Source: Ananas comosus | Lineage: Eukaryota; Streptophyta; Magnoliopsida; Poales; Bromeliaceae | Reading direction: 5' to 3' | Assembly: GCF_001540865.1 (NCBI RefSeq) | Contig: NC_033633.1 | Location: 4,918,163 to 4,982,162, forward strand | Length of the DNA: 64,000 nt | Part shown: positions 1 to 11,474 of the stretch, in pieces | How positions within the stretch are numbered: the stretch's first letter is position 1 | Layout: each line of letters begins with the position of its first letter | The notes under the pieces: generated by a model | What the model was told of the DNA's origin: nothing | What the model saw: only the letters and a program-made list of their open reading frames with translations | The model's database searches: none | Made by a program: the position numbers and the translations under genes

Positions 1-617
1 ACATAGAAATATATATATATATTATATAACATATATATACTATACAGGAGTCGGCTACTATACTTTTATGAGTATTGGCTCCTATACTGATAATGTTTTC
101 GGGCCTTAGATTTATTATATTGATCGTTCAGCCCGTATAGATGCGATACTATTCAAACAATACCCACCTCAACCGTAGGATCACTAATGATTCTAAGTGG
201 GACACCATCATCTAACAATAATCATCAATCACGGTTAAAATTTTATGAGTATTAAGGGGTTCTATACTCATAAGAGTTAGTACCCCAGAAACATCAATAT
301 AACTAACTATATATACTAATATATACATATATAAACTATACTATAGTATATATATACTGATATATTATATATATATAATATATCATATACACAGTTTAAT
401 AATAAGTAATATAATATATTATATATATATATATATATATTACATTACATAATACATACATATATTATATATAATATATACTATAATATATATAAAATAT
501 ATATAATATCGATATATATATATAACATACATAAATTACATAACATAGTCTATTTTGTAGTTGATGGATAATATATATGGTGGGGGTATACTATATATCT
601 ATAGAGATTATATATAT
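1..617. repeat. AT-rich tract with a small foldback fragment
   Basis: Mostly (TA)n-like low-complexity DNA. From about 46 to 295 it holds the two ends of a small inverted-repeat element. The left end has GGCTACTATACTTTTATGAG. The right end, near 268-292, has CTATACTCATAAGAG. They match the heads of the better-preserved foldback at 17015-17557. No coding sequence is seen. Irregular near-repeats suggest poor base quality here. Confidence 0.5.
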
Positions 618-1498
618 GAGTCGAGGCTACTATGGGTATCGGAAGCACAGTCCGTGTTCCGTGCTTCAGCTTCGTTTCGTGTTGCGACTTTTGAATGTCG
701 ATCGGGCGGCGGGGTGGAACGGTGATCGGTGATGAGTATTTGAGCCGATGAAAAAAATTTTATTATTTTTTCGATGATCATATTGGCCTAGGTGAGTCGA
801 ATGGGCTCAAATCAACGGAATTTTAATGGCCGTTAGTTGGAGCGGTGTGGGCAATACGAAAGATTGGCGGCCGAAACACAGGGAATGATAGAAATTCTTT
901 ATACTATAATAAAACAAGATCAATATCTTTTGATCTAAAATTTTAATGTCATATTATTATGTTTGTCAGATTTGTTATTTAGCCGTTTGATTTTTATTTT
1001 CAGCTAGTTTTGATGTGCGACATTTCAAAATCGTCGAATCGGCTCGTTAAACTTGATCTAGATATTTGAATACTTAGAAAATAAATTTTTATAATATTTT
1101 GATATCATTTGCCTATGAACGAAGGGTGCCCTCAAAATCAACGGCTGAAAATTAAAAATCTTACAAACATATAATATGAATAAATTTTAGATCAAAGATA
1201 TTGAATCTTGTTTTATAATAGTTATAAAGATTTTTCTATCAAAATTCACGCTGATTTGAAATTTTTAACCGTCAAAGACTGTAAACGGCTCACTACGACC
1301 ATTAAATTATTGATTTGAGCTCCTTCGATCACTAGGCAAATGATATCGAGAAAAATCATAAAATTTTATTTTCTAGATTACTTTCAAATATCTAGATCAT
1401 AGTTTAACCGAGAGCGATCGGACATTTGAAACTCGCAACTATAAAAAACGAGCTAGAAGCACGGAAGGCTGTGCTTCTGATAGCATAGTAGCCTCACT
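618..1498. repeat. Foldback (MITE-like) element, degraded or poorly sequenced
   Basis: The left end (GGCTACTATG then GGAAGCACAG) and the right end (GAAGCACGGAAGGCTGTGC then CATAGTAGCC) are inverted copies. The core motifs of the window's main foldback family are present: a TCGATCGG-type block near the left end, GATATC-containing blocks inside, and a second core in reverse near 1390-1430. It is flanked by (TA)n and (CT)n. There is no open frame of note. Confidence 0.65.
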
Positions 1499-1720
1499 CT
1501 CTCATCTCATCTCCCTCTCTCTCGTATATATATATATATATAGTTATATATATATATATATGTATAATATATATATACATATATATATTATATATATGCT
1601 ATACATAATTATACATTATATATATATACAGTCTATATATATGATGTATGTATGTATAATATAATATAGCATACCATAATCTGACATATACATATTATAT
1701 AGTATATGTAGAGATAGAGA
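1499..1720. repeat. (CT)n and (TA)n microsatellite tract
   Basis: A short CT run is followed by about 200 bp of TA-rich low-complexity sequence. It separates two foldback elements, as in many other places in this window. Confidence 0.8.
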
Positions 1721-2125
1721 CGGAGGTGATTGTAAATTGTATTATCATGAAACGAGGATTGGAGATCTCGAGGCGACGAGCGGAATCGGCGGCGAGAGCT
1801 GTGTCTGAAGACACCGCAAGACAACAGTGGAGTCCTGGTGGAGAGGACAGATGCAGATATAGATAGTGAGAGAGAGAGAAGAGGTTCGCTATGGGTTGCT
1901 TTGTAAAGCCAGCATTGGTGCTTAGTATTTTTTTACGTTAGATTACTCCTCGGATATTTTTAAAATTAGATTATACTATTCAAACGTTACCAACACCCAC
2001 TCAACCATAGGGCCCCACGTCATCTAACGCATATTTCTTAATCCCAATGGCTAAAATATTACAAAGGCACCGCAATAACTTGTACACTTTAAAGTATTGC
2101 AGCTCATTATCTTAGTCCGGCATTA

Positions 2126-2660
2126 TACTCCTTATGAGGTACGATCACCGTGTATCATAAGTTATTTTCGATGAGTAGAGCTTTCTGCAATCGACGAATC
2201 CACACCGTTAACGTCTATTTAGAGCATTTAAAACTTCTGAAATCAATTTTATTAATTTTTCGACCATCATTACTTACGATCACAAGCTCACAAATGACCA
2301 AGTTTTTAACGGATCGGATCATGGATGCTAGTTAACGCGTGGAAAAGAATGGAATAGGTTGAATATTTGATATAGAAAATTCTATTCAATACATAATAAA
2401 CGATCATAACTCTGATATTAAATTGAATGATCGATTAATCATTTTTAATAGGACGTCGTTCGATTTTTGACTTGTTCATTTTATTTGCCGCTTGATGGAT
2501 TTTATTATGTATTTTGAAAAATAAAATTTATGTTTTAAAAGTTTTCAAATACTCTAGATCGCTATTTACGGGAAGTGGATTGTCGATTCGAAAGCTCCAT
2601 CTCGCAAAACAACTTTTGAGTTACTAAGGGACCACTTTTATCATAAGAGTATGTAGCCCT
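2126..2660. repeat. Foldback element of the (TA)n-associated family
   Basis: The left arm contains TTATGAGGTACGATC, a TTTTCGATGA block and an AATCCACACCGTTAACG block. The right arm repeats these in reverse near 2560-2655, ending CATAAGAGTATGTAGCC. It is the same subfamily as the copies at 17015-17557 and 60252-60518. It is non-coding. Confidence 0.65.
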
Positions 2661-2697
2661 TATTCTATATATTATATAGTATATAGTATATATTAAT

Positions 2698-3329
2698 TAG
2701 CCGCTGGATACTGATTAGTAGTAAAAACTTTTTTTGCTAATCAATGTTTTTAACCCTTAGATGAAAATTGTGGGTATAGGATGATATTTAGGTCAGTTAG
2801 AGAGTTGAGTGGCCACCTAGGTTGAAGTGGTCCGCCATAGGTTAATAGTTTTATCCATGGTTTAGTAATGTGAAAAGAGTTGATCAATGCGCGAAACTGG
2901 GTAAAGCAACAATGAAATTTGTGTACTAATAGTAGCCCAGGTCCAATATATATATAGATATATATATATAATATTTTTATATAGAGTTGTGCCTGGTATG
3001 TTATGGGAAGCACGGAGGCCTCCGTGGCTTCCAAGTCGTTTTCAGATTTTCGGCACTATCGAATGCGACGTTCGGCTCGTTAGATGTTAGTCTAGAGTAT
3101 CTGACAATACCTAGCAAATAAATTTTGCCGAATTTTTCGATTATTTGCCCTAAGTGATCGAAGGCGGCTCAGAAATCAATATTTTAACGGCGGTGGTGGC
3201 GGTTGAAGTTTAACGGTGTAGAAATATCAAATCACATATGAAATTTTGATAGAAATTCTTATATATCATATAACAAGATCAATAACTTTAGATCTAAAAT
3301 TTTAATGTTCATGATCATTTTAGGCTGGA
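2698..3329. repeat. Copy 1 of a ~630-bp direct duplication (noisy copy)
   Basis: This stretch holds a small foldback (2700-2945), a TA tract and the left half of a larger foldback starting near 2982. The whole block is repeated in the same order at 3330-3960. Copy 1 differs from copy 2 by many one-base insertions and deletions. That pattern resembles unpolished long-read sequence more than natural divergence. Confidence 0.7.
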
Positions 3330-3960
3330 ATGATATTAGTAGTAAAACACTTTTTTTGCTATCAAGTTTTTTAACCCTTAGATGAAAATTGTAGGGTTAG
3401 GATGATATTTAGGTCAGTTTAGAGTGAGTGGCCCCCCTAGGGTTGAGTGGTCCCTAGGTTATAGTATTAATCATGGTTTAGTAAATGATGAAAAGAGTTG
3501 ATCCAATGGCTTAAAAACTCTGGTAGCAACAATGAAATTTTGCTACTAATAGATAGCCCAGTCCAATATATATATAATATATATATATATATTATATATA
3601 TATATATAGAGTTGTGCTGGTATGCTTATGGAAGCACGGAGGCCTCCGTGGCTTCCAAGTCGTTTTCGATGTTCGGACTTTCGAATCGACGATCGGCTCC
3701 GTTAGGAGTTAGATCTAGAGTATCTGAAATACCTACGAAAATAAATTTTGCGATTTTTTCGATATCATTTGCCTAGTGATCGAAGGGCTCAAAATCAATA
3801 ATTTTAACGGCCGTGTGTGAGCGCGGTTGCAGGTTTAACGGTGTAGAAATATCAAATCACATGAAATTTTGATTAGAAATTCTTATATTATATAAACAAG
3901 ATCAATAATTGTCTAAAATTTCAAATGTCATATCATTATATTTTGTAAGATTTTTATTTT
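3330..3960. repeat. Copy 2 of the ~630-bp direct duplication
   Basis: It has the same element order as 2698-3329 with cleaner motifs: a small foldback at 3333-3565, a TA tract, then a foldback starting at about 3608 whose head is GGAAGCACGGAGG followed by its near-complement. The larger foldback continues past this copy to about 4130. Confidence 0.7.
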
Positions 3961-4130
3961 CAGCCGTTGATTTTGAGCCACTTCGATCACTAGGCAAATG
4001 ATATCGAAAAATCGCAAAATTTATTTTCTAGATACTTCAAATACTCTAGATCAAGTCTAATGGAGCCGATCGTCAATTCGAAAGTCCGAACATCGAAAAC
4101 AAAGTGGAAGCACGGAGCCCTCCGTCCCGG
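3608..4130. repeat. Foldback element, right end cut by an LTR
   Basis: The left arm (palindromic head at about 3631-3657, then a TTTTCGATG core and TCGACGATCGGCTCCG) is mirrored by the right arm at 3985-4125 (GGAGCCGATCGTCAATTCG, then AAGCACGGAGCCCTCCG). The expected final part of the right head is missing. LTR sequence begins instead at about 4131, so the LTR fragment joined or inserted here with loss of the element's end. Confidence 0.7.
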
Positions 4131-5834
4131 CTCTGTAGAAATAGTGGGGTGAGAACTACAACAAGTACAAATAGAGTACAAAATTTGCACACGCGGAAGC
4201 ATACATAATGGCTTGCACGAGGGCGAGCAATGGCCAAAGTGAAAGTACTAACTAATCAACATACAAGTACTATGATTAAATTTAAATCACAAACATGCAT
4301 GCAACTTGTACATTTGCATTCTTTTCTTATCACCATTTTTTTTTTCTTTTACATCACATGATATCTCAAAATATAACTTTTGCATTAAAATATAAATCCT
4401 TTTACATAATTCATTTAAACATCTTTGATACTACTAAAATCATCAAGTACAAAAGATGATGTATAAGGGTATGCAGCTAAACCAAAATGTGAAACCAACT
4501 CGGGTGGTCTCTATCTATGGCGCGATACCTTTACCGTAATCATTCGCTGGCTCGCTCGGTCCCGGCTCTATGAAAATAGTGGGGTGAGAACTACAACAAA
4601 GTTTCCAGTGGGTTCGGCAACCGACCTCGCCGACTTTTCTACTAGGTCTAAATCAGCCATAATAGAAGAAAAAATAGATAGTAGCCAACTAACAAATATA
4701 GCTAATATGCCTGAACAATGTATAGTAAATCATATGCTTAATGAAATGCTCATGATGAATGCAAGTTTACTTTACTTTATTCAATCTCGCGGTTAACCCG
4801 TCAGGCCCTCAGCTTCCTCCCTTAGGGTTCCATAACTCACCAACTCAAGTCCCAAATAACGGGCCCTCAGCTTCCTCCCGTGGGACCGTCCTCTGGGGAT
4901 TCCCCTTCCCAGTGATGACAACTCCGGAGCGTACTATTATTTCACATGCATTTGTACTCACAACATGCAATAAGAAGCTCTCAATTAACCCTACTATGCA
5001 CAATTCTCAACATTCACATATGCTCAAAAATGACACTTTAGATATAAAAGGAAATTCAACGTTTTCGGAATGCACCACCCACCTTATATGGTTATAGAGG
5101 TGCTACGATTCAATTCTTAGAATTTTTTGGGCGCCTATTCCGTGTGCTGCGACTATCTGTACCAAAAATGACGTTTTTGTCAATATCTTTGCATACACTC
5201 GTCGGATCATCGAACCGAGTTCATATTCTTGTTAGAAATATTCCTAATTAGGTTTCTACAAGGCAAATTTGCCTCGAAAACAACCTAGGGGCAAAAACCC
5301 CAAATTTGGTGCCCTAACAATGCCATTTATTAAATCTTTGGGTTTGATCTCTAGAACAAGCAAAAGAAAGCTTGTTGAACCTCTAGGAACTCTTTTAGAA
5401 CCTTTTCTAAGCCTTTCAAACCATTTCTAGGGCATAAAAACTAAACTCTAGGTTTCTACCATGGGAGCACATGAGGAAAGCCTTATTTTTATGTGTTCTA
5501 TAGCCTCTAGAAGGTTTCTACTCTTGTAAGAAGCTCAAACCCAAAGATCTAGGGCATAAAATTCAAGCCCTAATCCTAACCTTACAAGAAAACCTTACCT
5601 TGGCCCTAAGCTCTCTAAAGTCCACCTTGTAGGAGAGACCCAAACCTCCAAAAGCCTAAAAAATCTCCTCCAAATCCGTCTCCTACTTCTTCTCTTTGCT
5701 CCTTGGAGAGATTTCTAGAGAGAGAATGAGAGAAATGAGAGAGGAGAGGTGTTTGGCTGTTGTGAACTGGTGGGAAGGGTGTTGGGGTGATTTTATAAGG
5801 TGCTACAATAGCAAAAAGGCCCTTCACTTCTTTC

Positions 5835-5843
5835 TATTTATAG
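5835..5843 (-). promoter_or_regulatory. TATA box in LTR-A
   Basis: On the minus strand the sequence is CTATAAATA. It lies just downstream of the palindrome array and upstream of a CT-rich region, where an LTR promoter is expected. Activity is inferred only. Confidence 0.5.
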
Positions 5844-5869
5844 CAGACTTCAACCTGCTGTCGGGTCCA

Positions 5870-6075
5870 ATGTGTACCGGTACAAGGTGGGCTATCACCG
5901 GTTACACAATCTCGCATAGGCAAACCCGAGAGCAATTGTTCGGGTTTTGCAAAAGTGTGCCGGTACATACCAGGGGTGTCACCGGTAACACGACTTCGCA
6001 AAGGCAAACCCCAGAGTAATTTCTCTCGGTTTGCAGTGTTGTGCCGGTACAACATCAATGTTGTACCGGTACACA
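5870..6075. repeat. ACCGGT palindrome array in U3 of LTR-A
   Basis: Several palindromes are centred on CCGG: GTACCGGTAC at 5874-5883 and 6063-6072, and variants with TCACCGGT and GTGCCGGTAC between them. The same motif recurs in the U3 of three other LTRs in this window. Confidence 0.75.
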
Positions 6076-6261
6076 ATGCCCAGACTTGGGTTTTAGGCCG
6101 AGCAATGCCAAGACCCTTCTAACTCTTCCCAACTCACTTTTAACTCTTCCAACCTTGTTGGAAAGTTAAATAAGACTTGTCTAACTATTTCTTTCGCACA
6201 CTTGAGCCAATTTGGCCAAAGTTCGATACTCCCTACCGAGTTTCGGTACGTTACAATATAG

Positions 6262-6991
6262 ATAACTCAAAAGATGGCAATCTAGATGGGAAACTAGTAA
6301 AGGTGGGCAATCTAATATGATAATTTGGTTGGTGGGTGAGTTGGGATCCCCTGGTGATAGTTAAATTGACCCCTGGTGATAGTAGGATTGGCGTGTTGAA
6401 AAGTAGGTTGTCGGCTTTTGAGTTATTATGGTTCCCGAACTATGATAACTATCATATCATCGTATTAAGAGAGAGAGATATATATATTATCGTTTGCCCG
6501 AGGCAACGGTGGGTAAACAAAAGCTACTACCTCGGAGGTTTAGCTGCTAGCCGTGACAACTTGTACTAGATATGGTGAACTTCACAAATCTTTAGTTAAA
6601 AGTTTAGAAAAGCTGTAGTAAACGGATTACTAGTTTCCCAAAGTTTTAAACATTAAAATTACCAGCTATACTCCGCAAAAGAACAAACTGCCGCATTTCT
6701 ATAGGTTTAGTTAACTTAAAAACAATCTTTTAAGAAATTTGATAAACTTTGTTCTAGATATGAGAATTAGAACTAATGTTCTGAGGATAGTAGTAAAATA
6801 TTTCTTATAAGTAAAAGTCGGCAAATAAAAACACAGGTGAGCTACCTATTCTCTTGTTATAGCTTTTACATATTTTAAACTAAAGATTTGTGAAGTTCAC
6901 CATATCTAGTACAAGTTGCCACGGCTAGCAGCTAAACCTCCGAGGTAGTAACTTTTGTTTACCCACCGTTGTCTCGAGCAAAGATCGAGTT

Positions 6992-7042
<51 letters not shown>

Positions 7043-7292
7043 CCCCGATGATATGAGAATACTCATATCTGGGGGAATATGAGTATTTAAAAATTGGCAA
7101 CTAACTACCCTACACACCAATCCTACTACCACCAGGGGTGAATCTTATTATCGCCAGGGGATCTCAACTCACCCATCAACCAACTTATCATACTAGATTG
7201 CCCACCTTTACTACTTACCTTATTTAGATTCCCAGCTTTTGAATACTCATATTCCCTCGGTTATGAATATTTTCATATCATCGGCCTGAGAT
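6262..7292. repeat. Nested foldback elements
   Basis: An inner inverted repeat pairs 6490-6600 with 6876-6985 (both carry CTCGGAGGTTTAGCTGCTAG or its complement). Outer sequence at 6262-6410 (GATGGCAATCTAG, CCCCTGGTGATAG) is mirrored at 7105-7230. A further short foldback spans about 7038-7292, with CCGATGATATGAGAATACTC at its left and the reverse at its right. A (TA)n tract lies at 6993-7038. No host gene is present. Confidence 0.65.
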
Positions 7293-7314
7293 ATATATAT
7301 ATATATNGTAGCCG

Positions 7315-7406
<92 letters not shown>
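7293..7406. repeat. (TA)n / (CT)n / (AT)n compound microsatellite with an N
   Basis: A TA run, a single ambiguous base at 7307, about 34 bp of CT repeat and about 56 bp of AT repeat. It lies between two foldbacks. Translations across it are artefacts of the repeat. Confidence 0.9.
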
Positions 7407-7408
<2 letters not shown>

Positions 7409-7960
7409 CAGGGTTGTTGTGCTCTAAGGAGCACGGAGGCCTCCATGCTCCTGAGCCGTTTTCGATGATGGAATTTTCGAATCGACAATCGGCTTAGTTA
7501 GACTTGATCTAGTGCATTTGAAGTTTCTAGAAAAAATAATGTTTGTGATTTTTTGATATCATTACTTAGTGATCGAAAGGATTCAACATCAATAATTTTT
7601 AATGGTTGATATCTACCATTTTCAAGTTTAACGGTGTAGAAGTATTTAAATCAAATGAAATTTTGATACAAAATTCTTTATACTATCTACAACAAGATCA
7701 ATATTTCTGATCGAAAATTTTAGTGCTATATCACCACCTTTTATAGAATTTTTATTTTCAGTCGTTAAAAATTATTGTTTTTGAATCATTTCGATTGCTA
7801 GGTAAATGATATCGAAAAATCGTACAAATTATTTTCTAGAAACTTCAAATATGCTAGATCAAGTCTAGCGGAGCCGATCGTCGATTCGAAAATTCCATCA
7901 TCGAAAACGGCTCAGGAGCACGGAGGCCTCCGTGCTCCTGAGAGCACAGCAGCCCTGTTG

Positions 7961-7966
<6 letters not shown>
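7407..7966. repeat. Foldback element with 32-bp palindromic head
   Basis: The arms of about 200 bp are inverted copies: the left core at 7450-7540 has TTTTCGATGATGGAATTTTC and the right core at 7830-7910 is its reverse. The right head at about 7911-7942 is a perfect 32-bp palindrome centred on GGAGGCCTCC. The left head is the same with one mismatch. It is flanked by (AT)n and (CT)n. Closely related to 8040-8593. Confidence 0.8.

Positions 7967-8039
<73 letters not shown>
7967..8039. repeat. (CT)n(TA)n(GA)n microsatellite, itself palindromic
   Basis: A CT run, then TA, then GA. The CT and GA arms are reverse complements, so the spacer between two foldbacks is also an inverted repeat. Confidence 0.9.
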
Positions 8040-8042
<3 letters not shown>

Positions 8043-8593
8043 GTCTTGTGTGCTATTAGGAGCACGGAGCCCTCCGTGCTCCTGAGCCGTTTTCGATAAT
8101 GGAATTTTCGAATCGATGATCGGCTCTGTTAGACTTGATCTAGCGTATTTGAAGTTTCTATAAAGTAATTTTTGCGATTTTTTGATATCATTTACCTAGC
8201 AATCGAAATGATTCAAAATCAATAATTTTTAATGGTTGATATCTGCCGTTTTCAAGTTTAACGATGTAGAAGTATTCAAATCAGATGAAATTTTGATACA
8301 AAATTCTTTATACTATCTACAACAATATCAATATTTCTGATCGAAAATTTTAGTGCTATATCACCACTTTTTATATGATTTTTATTTTCAGTCGTTAAAA
8401 ATTATTGATTTTGAATCCTTTCGATTGCTAGGTAAATGATATCGAAAAATTGCAAAAATTATTTTCTAGAAACTTCAAATACGCTAGATCAAGTCTAACG
8501 GAGCCGATCGTCAATTCGAAAATTTCATCATCGAAAACGATTCAGGAGTACGGAGGGCTCCATGCTCCTGAAAGCACAGTAGCCCTGCTATAT
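8040..8593. repeat. Foldback element, sister copy of 7407-7966
   Basis: The same arms and core as its neighbour, with the head AGGAGCACGGAG plus its complement at about 8059-8084 and a diverged right head near 8542-8567. It is non-coding. The two copies are head-to-tail and separated only by a microsatellite. Confidence 0.8.
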
Positions 8594-9204
8594 ATATATA
8601 TATATATGCTAGTTGAGTGTACGTATAAATACAGGTAATAATTATTTTAATTTATTTTAAATTAATATAAATATGTATATTATATTTATTTAAAAATTTA
8701 TAATAAAAATTATATTTTATAAATTCATATGTTATATTTTATTAGAAAATATTTGTAATATTCTATTTTTTTTTATATACATTAAATATTTTTATATATT
8801 TTTTGATTTCTGATGATCTAAAATTTAAATATGTGTTTTAAACAGAAAGCATCAAAATTTAATTCATATTTATTTAAAAATTTAAAATTTAATTTTGATC
8901 CACTATAATTAAAATTTTTGGGGTATAATCACTTAATTAAGTGATCATAACTGTTCGTAGAAAATATAGGAAATATTCTTTTATTTCTTTTTGGATTTCT
9001 TTATAGATGGATAAGAATGCTATTTTTTAACAGATTAATTATAACCATTCGTTTTTATTTGAGATTTTTTTAATTAAGTGATTATACCCATTCGTACACG
9101 TTCGTGGGAAATATAGAAAATATTTTTTATTCCTTTTTGGATTCCGTCTGTTATTGTCAGAATTTCTATACTCTTTTATATATAGTATAGATATAGATAT
9201 ATAT
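8594..9204. other. AT-rich intergenic stretch, no feature seen
   Basis: Starts with a short TA tract, then A/T-rich unique-looking DNA. Part of it (8930-8985 and 9060-9150) is repeated imperfectly, both copies containing CATTCGT/CTGTTCGT and AAATATAG-type blocks. No coding evidence. Confidence 0.6.
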
Positions 9205-9526
9205 ATTGAATTGAGCTCATGTGCTTTTAGAAGCATAGAAGCTCAACGTACTTGTAATTTTTTAGTCCTCGAATCGTCTCAAAATCTGTGCAGCACTAGA
9301 CAGTAATGCATTAGTAAATTCACAAGGTTATTTATTTTTTATCGTTCATTTTTCGACTATTCAATGAACTTAATAACGGATTTTAAAATTTATAAAATTT
9401 AGCTTTTAGATGTTATAAATACTTTAGATCAACTTTTATGATTTCGATTATTAATTTGGAATCCCTATCATCTAAAACGAATTAGCTGGCGAAGGTCTCC
9501 GTCCTCCTAAAAGGATGGTCGCTGTA

Positions 9527-9530
<4 letters not shown>
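9205..9530. repeat. Foldback element (GAGCTCATGTGCTTTTAG subfamily), copy 1
   Basis: Starts TTGAATTGAGCTCATGTGC and ends near a CT tract at 9528. It contains TCGTCTCAAAATCTGTGC and a reverse-oriented core with GGAATCCCTATCATC. Its left end repeats at 9565, where the copy is interrupted by another element. It therefore serves as an empty-site reference. Confidence 0.6.
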
Positions 9531-9565
<35 letters not shown>

Positions 9566-9602
9566 GAATTGAGCTCATGTGCTTTTAGAAGATAGACACT
9601 CA

Positions 9603-10842
9603 GGGCCTGTTTGGATACACAGTAAAATATCTCCACGGAATTTGTAAATTGTGGTTTCGGTCTAGATAAAATAGAGAATCCTGCAACTCTAAAAAATTCC
9701 AGGGATTCAATTTTTAAACTGTTTGGATACGCATTGTACAATTTCACAGAATTTTTCTAAATTTTAAGATTAAAAGTTAAAATTAAAAATTTCAAAAAAA
9801 ATTTAAAATTTAAAATTTAAAATTTGATATGTGAACTTTTGAATTTTGAATTTTAAATTTTAAATTTTCAAATTTGAAATTTACAAATTTAAAATTTAAA
9901 ATTAAAAAAATCTAAATTTAAATTTTAAATTTTTAAAATTTTAAATTTAAAATTTTAAAATAAAATTTTAAATAAATTTTAAATTTGAAATTTGAATTGA
10001 ATTTGATAATTTGAATTTTAATTTAAAATAAATTAAAATTTAAGTTTGAAAAAATAATTTTAAAATTTAAAGTTTTAAAATTTTGAAATTTGAACTACGA
10101 GACTTGAGGTTTGAAATTTGAAAAATTGAATTGATAATTTTAAATTTTAAAATTTTAAAAGATTAAAAATGTTAAAATTTAAAAGTTTGAAATTTAAATT
10201 TAAAGATTTAAATATTAAAGTTTGAATTTAAAATTTAAATTTAAGTTTAAAATTTAAATTTGAAAATTGAAAATTGAAAATTGAAAATTATATTTGATAA
10301 TTTTATTTAAATAAAAATTTTAAAATTTGAATTTTATTTTAATTTACATTTAGATTTTAAAATTTAAATTTTAATTTAAAAAAAAATTTAAAATTTAATA
10401 GTTTAAATTTGAAATTTGAAATTTAAATTTGATATTTGAAATTTGAAATTTGAAATTTAAAGTTTGAAATTTAAAATTTAAAATTTAAAATTTTAATTTA
10501 AAATTTCAAATGTGATATTTCAAATTTCAAATTTTAAATTTTAAATTTTAAATTTTAAATCTATGTTGAAATTTAAAATCTATGTGGAAATTGAAAATTT
10601 TATGTTGAAATTTAAAAGTTAGAACTTGATGCATTTTTTTGAATAATGGAGCTCAAGAATGGTGGAATTTTTTTCCTTTGGTTAGAGTGGATTATACTTT
10701 TACTCCATTTTTTGGAGTATAGTTTAACTATACTCCAAATATTACGTTACTTTTTTTCCTCCCAAACGCTTTATAGGATATTTTTCCTACCACCATAGCA
10801 TAGTTTAACTATGCTACGTTTTCAGGAGTATCCAAACGGGCC
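9603..10842. mobile_element. PIF/Harbinger (Tourist-like) non-autonomous element
   Basis: Terminal inverted repeats: left GGGCCTGTTTGGATAC, right (as reverse complement) GGCCCGTTTGGATAC. A 3-bp target duplication TCA lies at 9600-9602 and 10843-10845. Such termini and a 3-bp duplication are typical of Tourist/PIF MITEs, although TAA/TTA is the usual target. The interior is non-coding and dominated by an AAATTT-rich tract. It lies 0.4-1.7 kb upstream of the Ca2+-ATPase start codon. Confidence 0.75.
9764..10640. repeat. AAATTT-rich low-complexity tract
   Basis: Nearly 900 bp made of short A and T runs, with G but very little C on the + strand, e.g. repeated AAATTTGAAATTTGAAA units. It lies inside the Tourist-like element and has no coding potential. 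Confidence 0.9.
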
Positions 10843-11037
10843 TCAATATATTTGTGATTTTTTAAACCTCAAATCGTCTCAAAATTTATACCGTATTAAA
10901 TGATAATATATTAGTAGATGAGATTTAATGAAATATATTATTAATTAGTACTCAACGAATCTTGAGGCAATAGTCACCGATAATAAATGTTCTCGTGTTT
11001 TTAATAAAAGAATAGAAGCTCATGTCTCTCTCTGTAT

Positions 11038-11264
11038 AAGGTGTACAATTGGGGTTGTGGACCAAGTCCAATCGACAGTTTCTCTCCGTTGCCTTTGTGA
11101 TTCACATTGCCTACTTTATGACTAGTTGCTATAATATAATTCTAATTAAGATATATATATAATATACATATACATATCCTCCCCGCACTCTCTCTCTTTT
11201 TGTTTGTTTGTTTTTTCCTACTTGCTGTTTTTGAAGAGAGAGAGACATCTAGAGAGAGAGAGGA
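11038..11264 (+). promoter_or_regulatory. ACA: Putative proximal promoter and 5' leader of the Ca2+-ATPase gene
   Basis: The stretch just upstream of the start codon has a TA-rich block (11150-11178) that could serve as TATA element, then a CT-rich run (11188-11198) and GA-rich sequence (11236-11263), both common in plant 5' leaders. No transcription start can be fixed from sequence alone. Confidence 0.35.
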
Positions 11265-11474
11265 ATGGAGGGGGATGAGGGAGGAGGGGAGTGGGGGATC
11301 GAGCGGTATCTCCGCGACCATTTCGACCTGCCGGCGAAGAACCCGTCGGAGGAGGCGCGGCGGAAATGGCGCTCCGCCGTCGGCAAGGTCGTCAAGAACT
11401 ACCGCCGCCGCTTCCGCATGATCCCCGACCTCGACCAGCGCCTCCAGGACGAAGCCAAGCGCCGATCCATCCAG
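11265..11474 (+). CDS. ACA: ACA exon 1: N-terminal regulatory domain
   Basis: Encodes residues 1-70. The start ATG at 11265 is followed by a Glu/Gly-rich leader, then [17 protein letters not shown] and a basic stretch ending FRMIPDLD, as in the N-terminus of plant ACA pumps. The exon ends with Gln before a GT donor at 11475, phase 0. It is GC-rich, unlike the surrounding DNA, as is common for first exons in grasses and allies. Confidence 0.9.

Larger units (their letters stand above)
4131..6255 (-). mobile_element. LTR of a Ty3/gypsy-type retrotransposon, minus orientation, 3' end truncated (LTR-A)
   Basis: Read on the minus strand it starts TGTAACGTACCG at 6255. It then has a U3 with ACCGGT palindromes (5870-6075), a TATA box, a CT-rich transcribed part, a GGTAAG donor-like site near 5600, and the GAACCCACTGG / GTTCTCAC module near 4590-4620. 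It is the same family as the plus-strand LTR at 38901-40877, with collinear landmarks. The terminal GGGGCGTGACA of related LTRs is absent, so the 3' end is lost. A stretch with CCCGGCTCT and GTGGGGTGAGAACTAC occurs twice, at 4131 and 4561, which suggests an internal duplication. It has no coding capacity. Confidence 0.7.
9565..11037. repeat. Foldback element copy 2, interrupted by a MITE
   Basis: Left part 9565-9602 (GAGCTCATGTGCTTTTAGAA), right part 10843-11037 (AAACCTCAAATCGTCTC onward, ending near AGAAGCTCATG). Between them sits the element at 9603-10842. Comparison with the uninterrupted copy at 9205-9530 shows continuous sequence once the insert and one TCA are removed. Confidence 0.65.
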
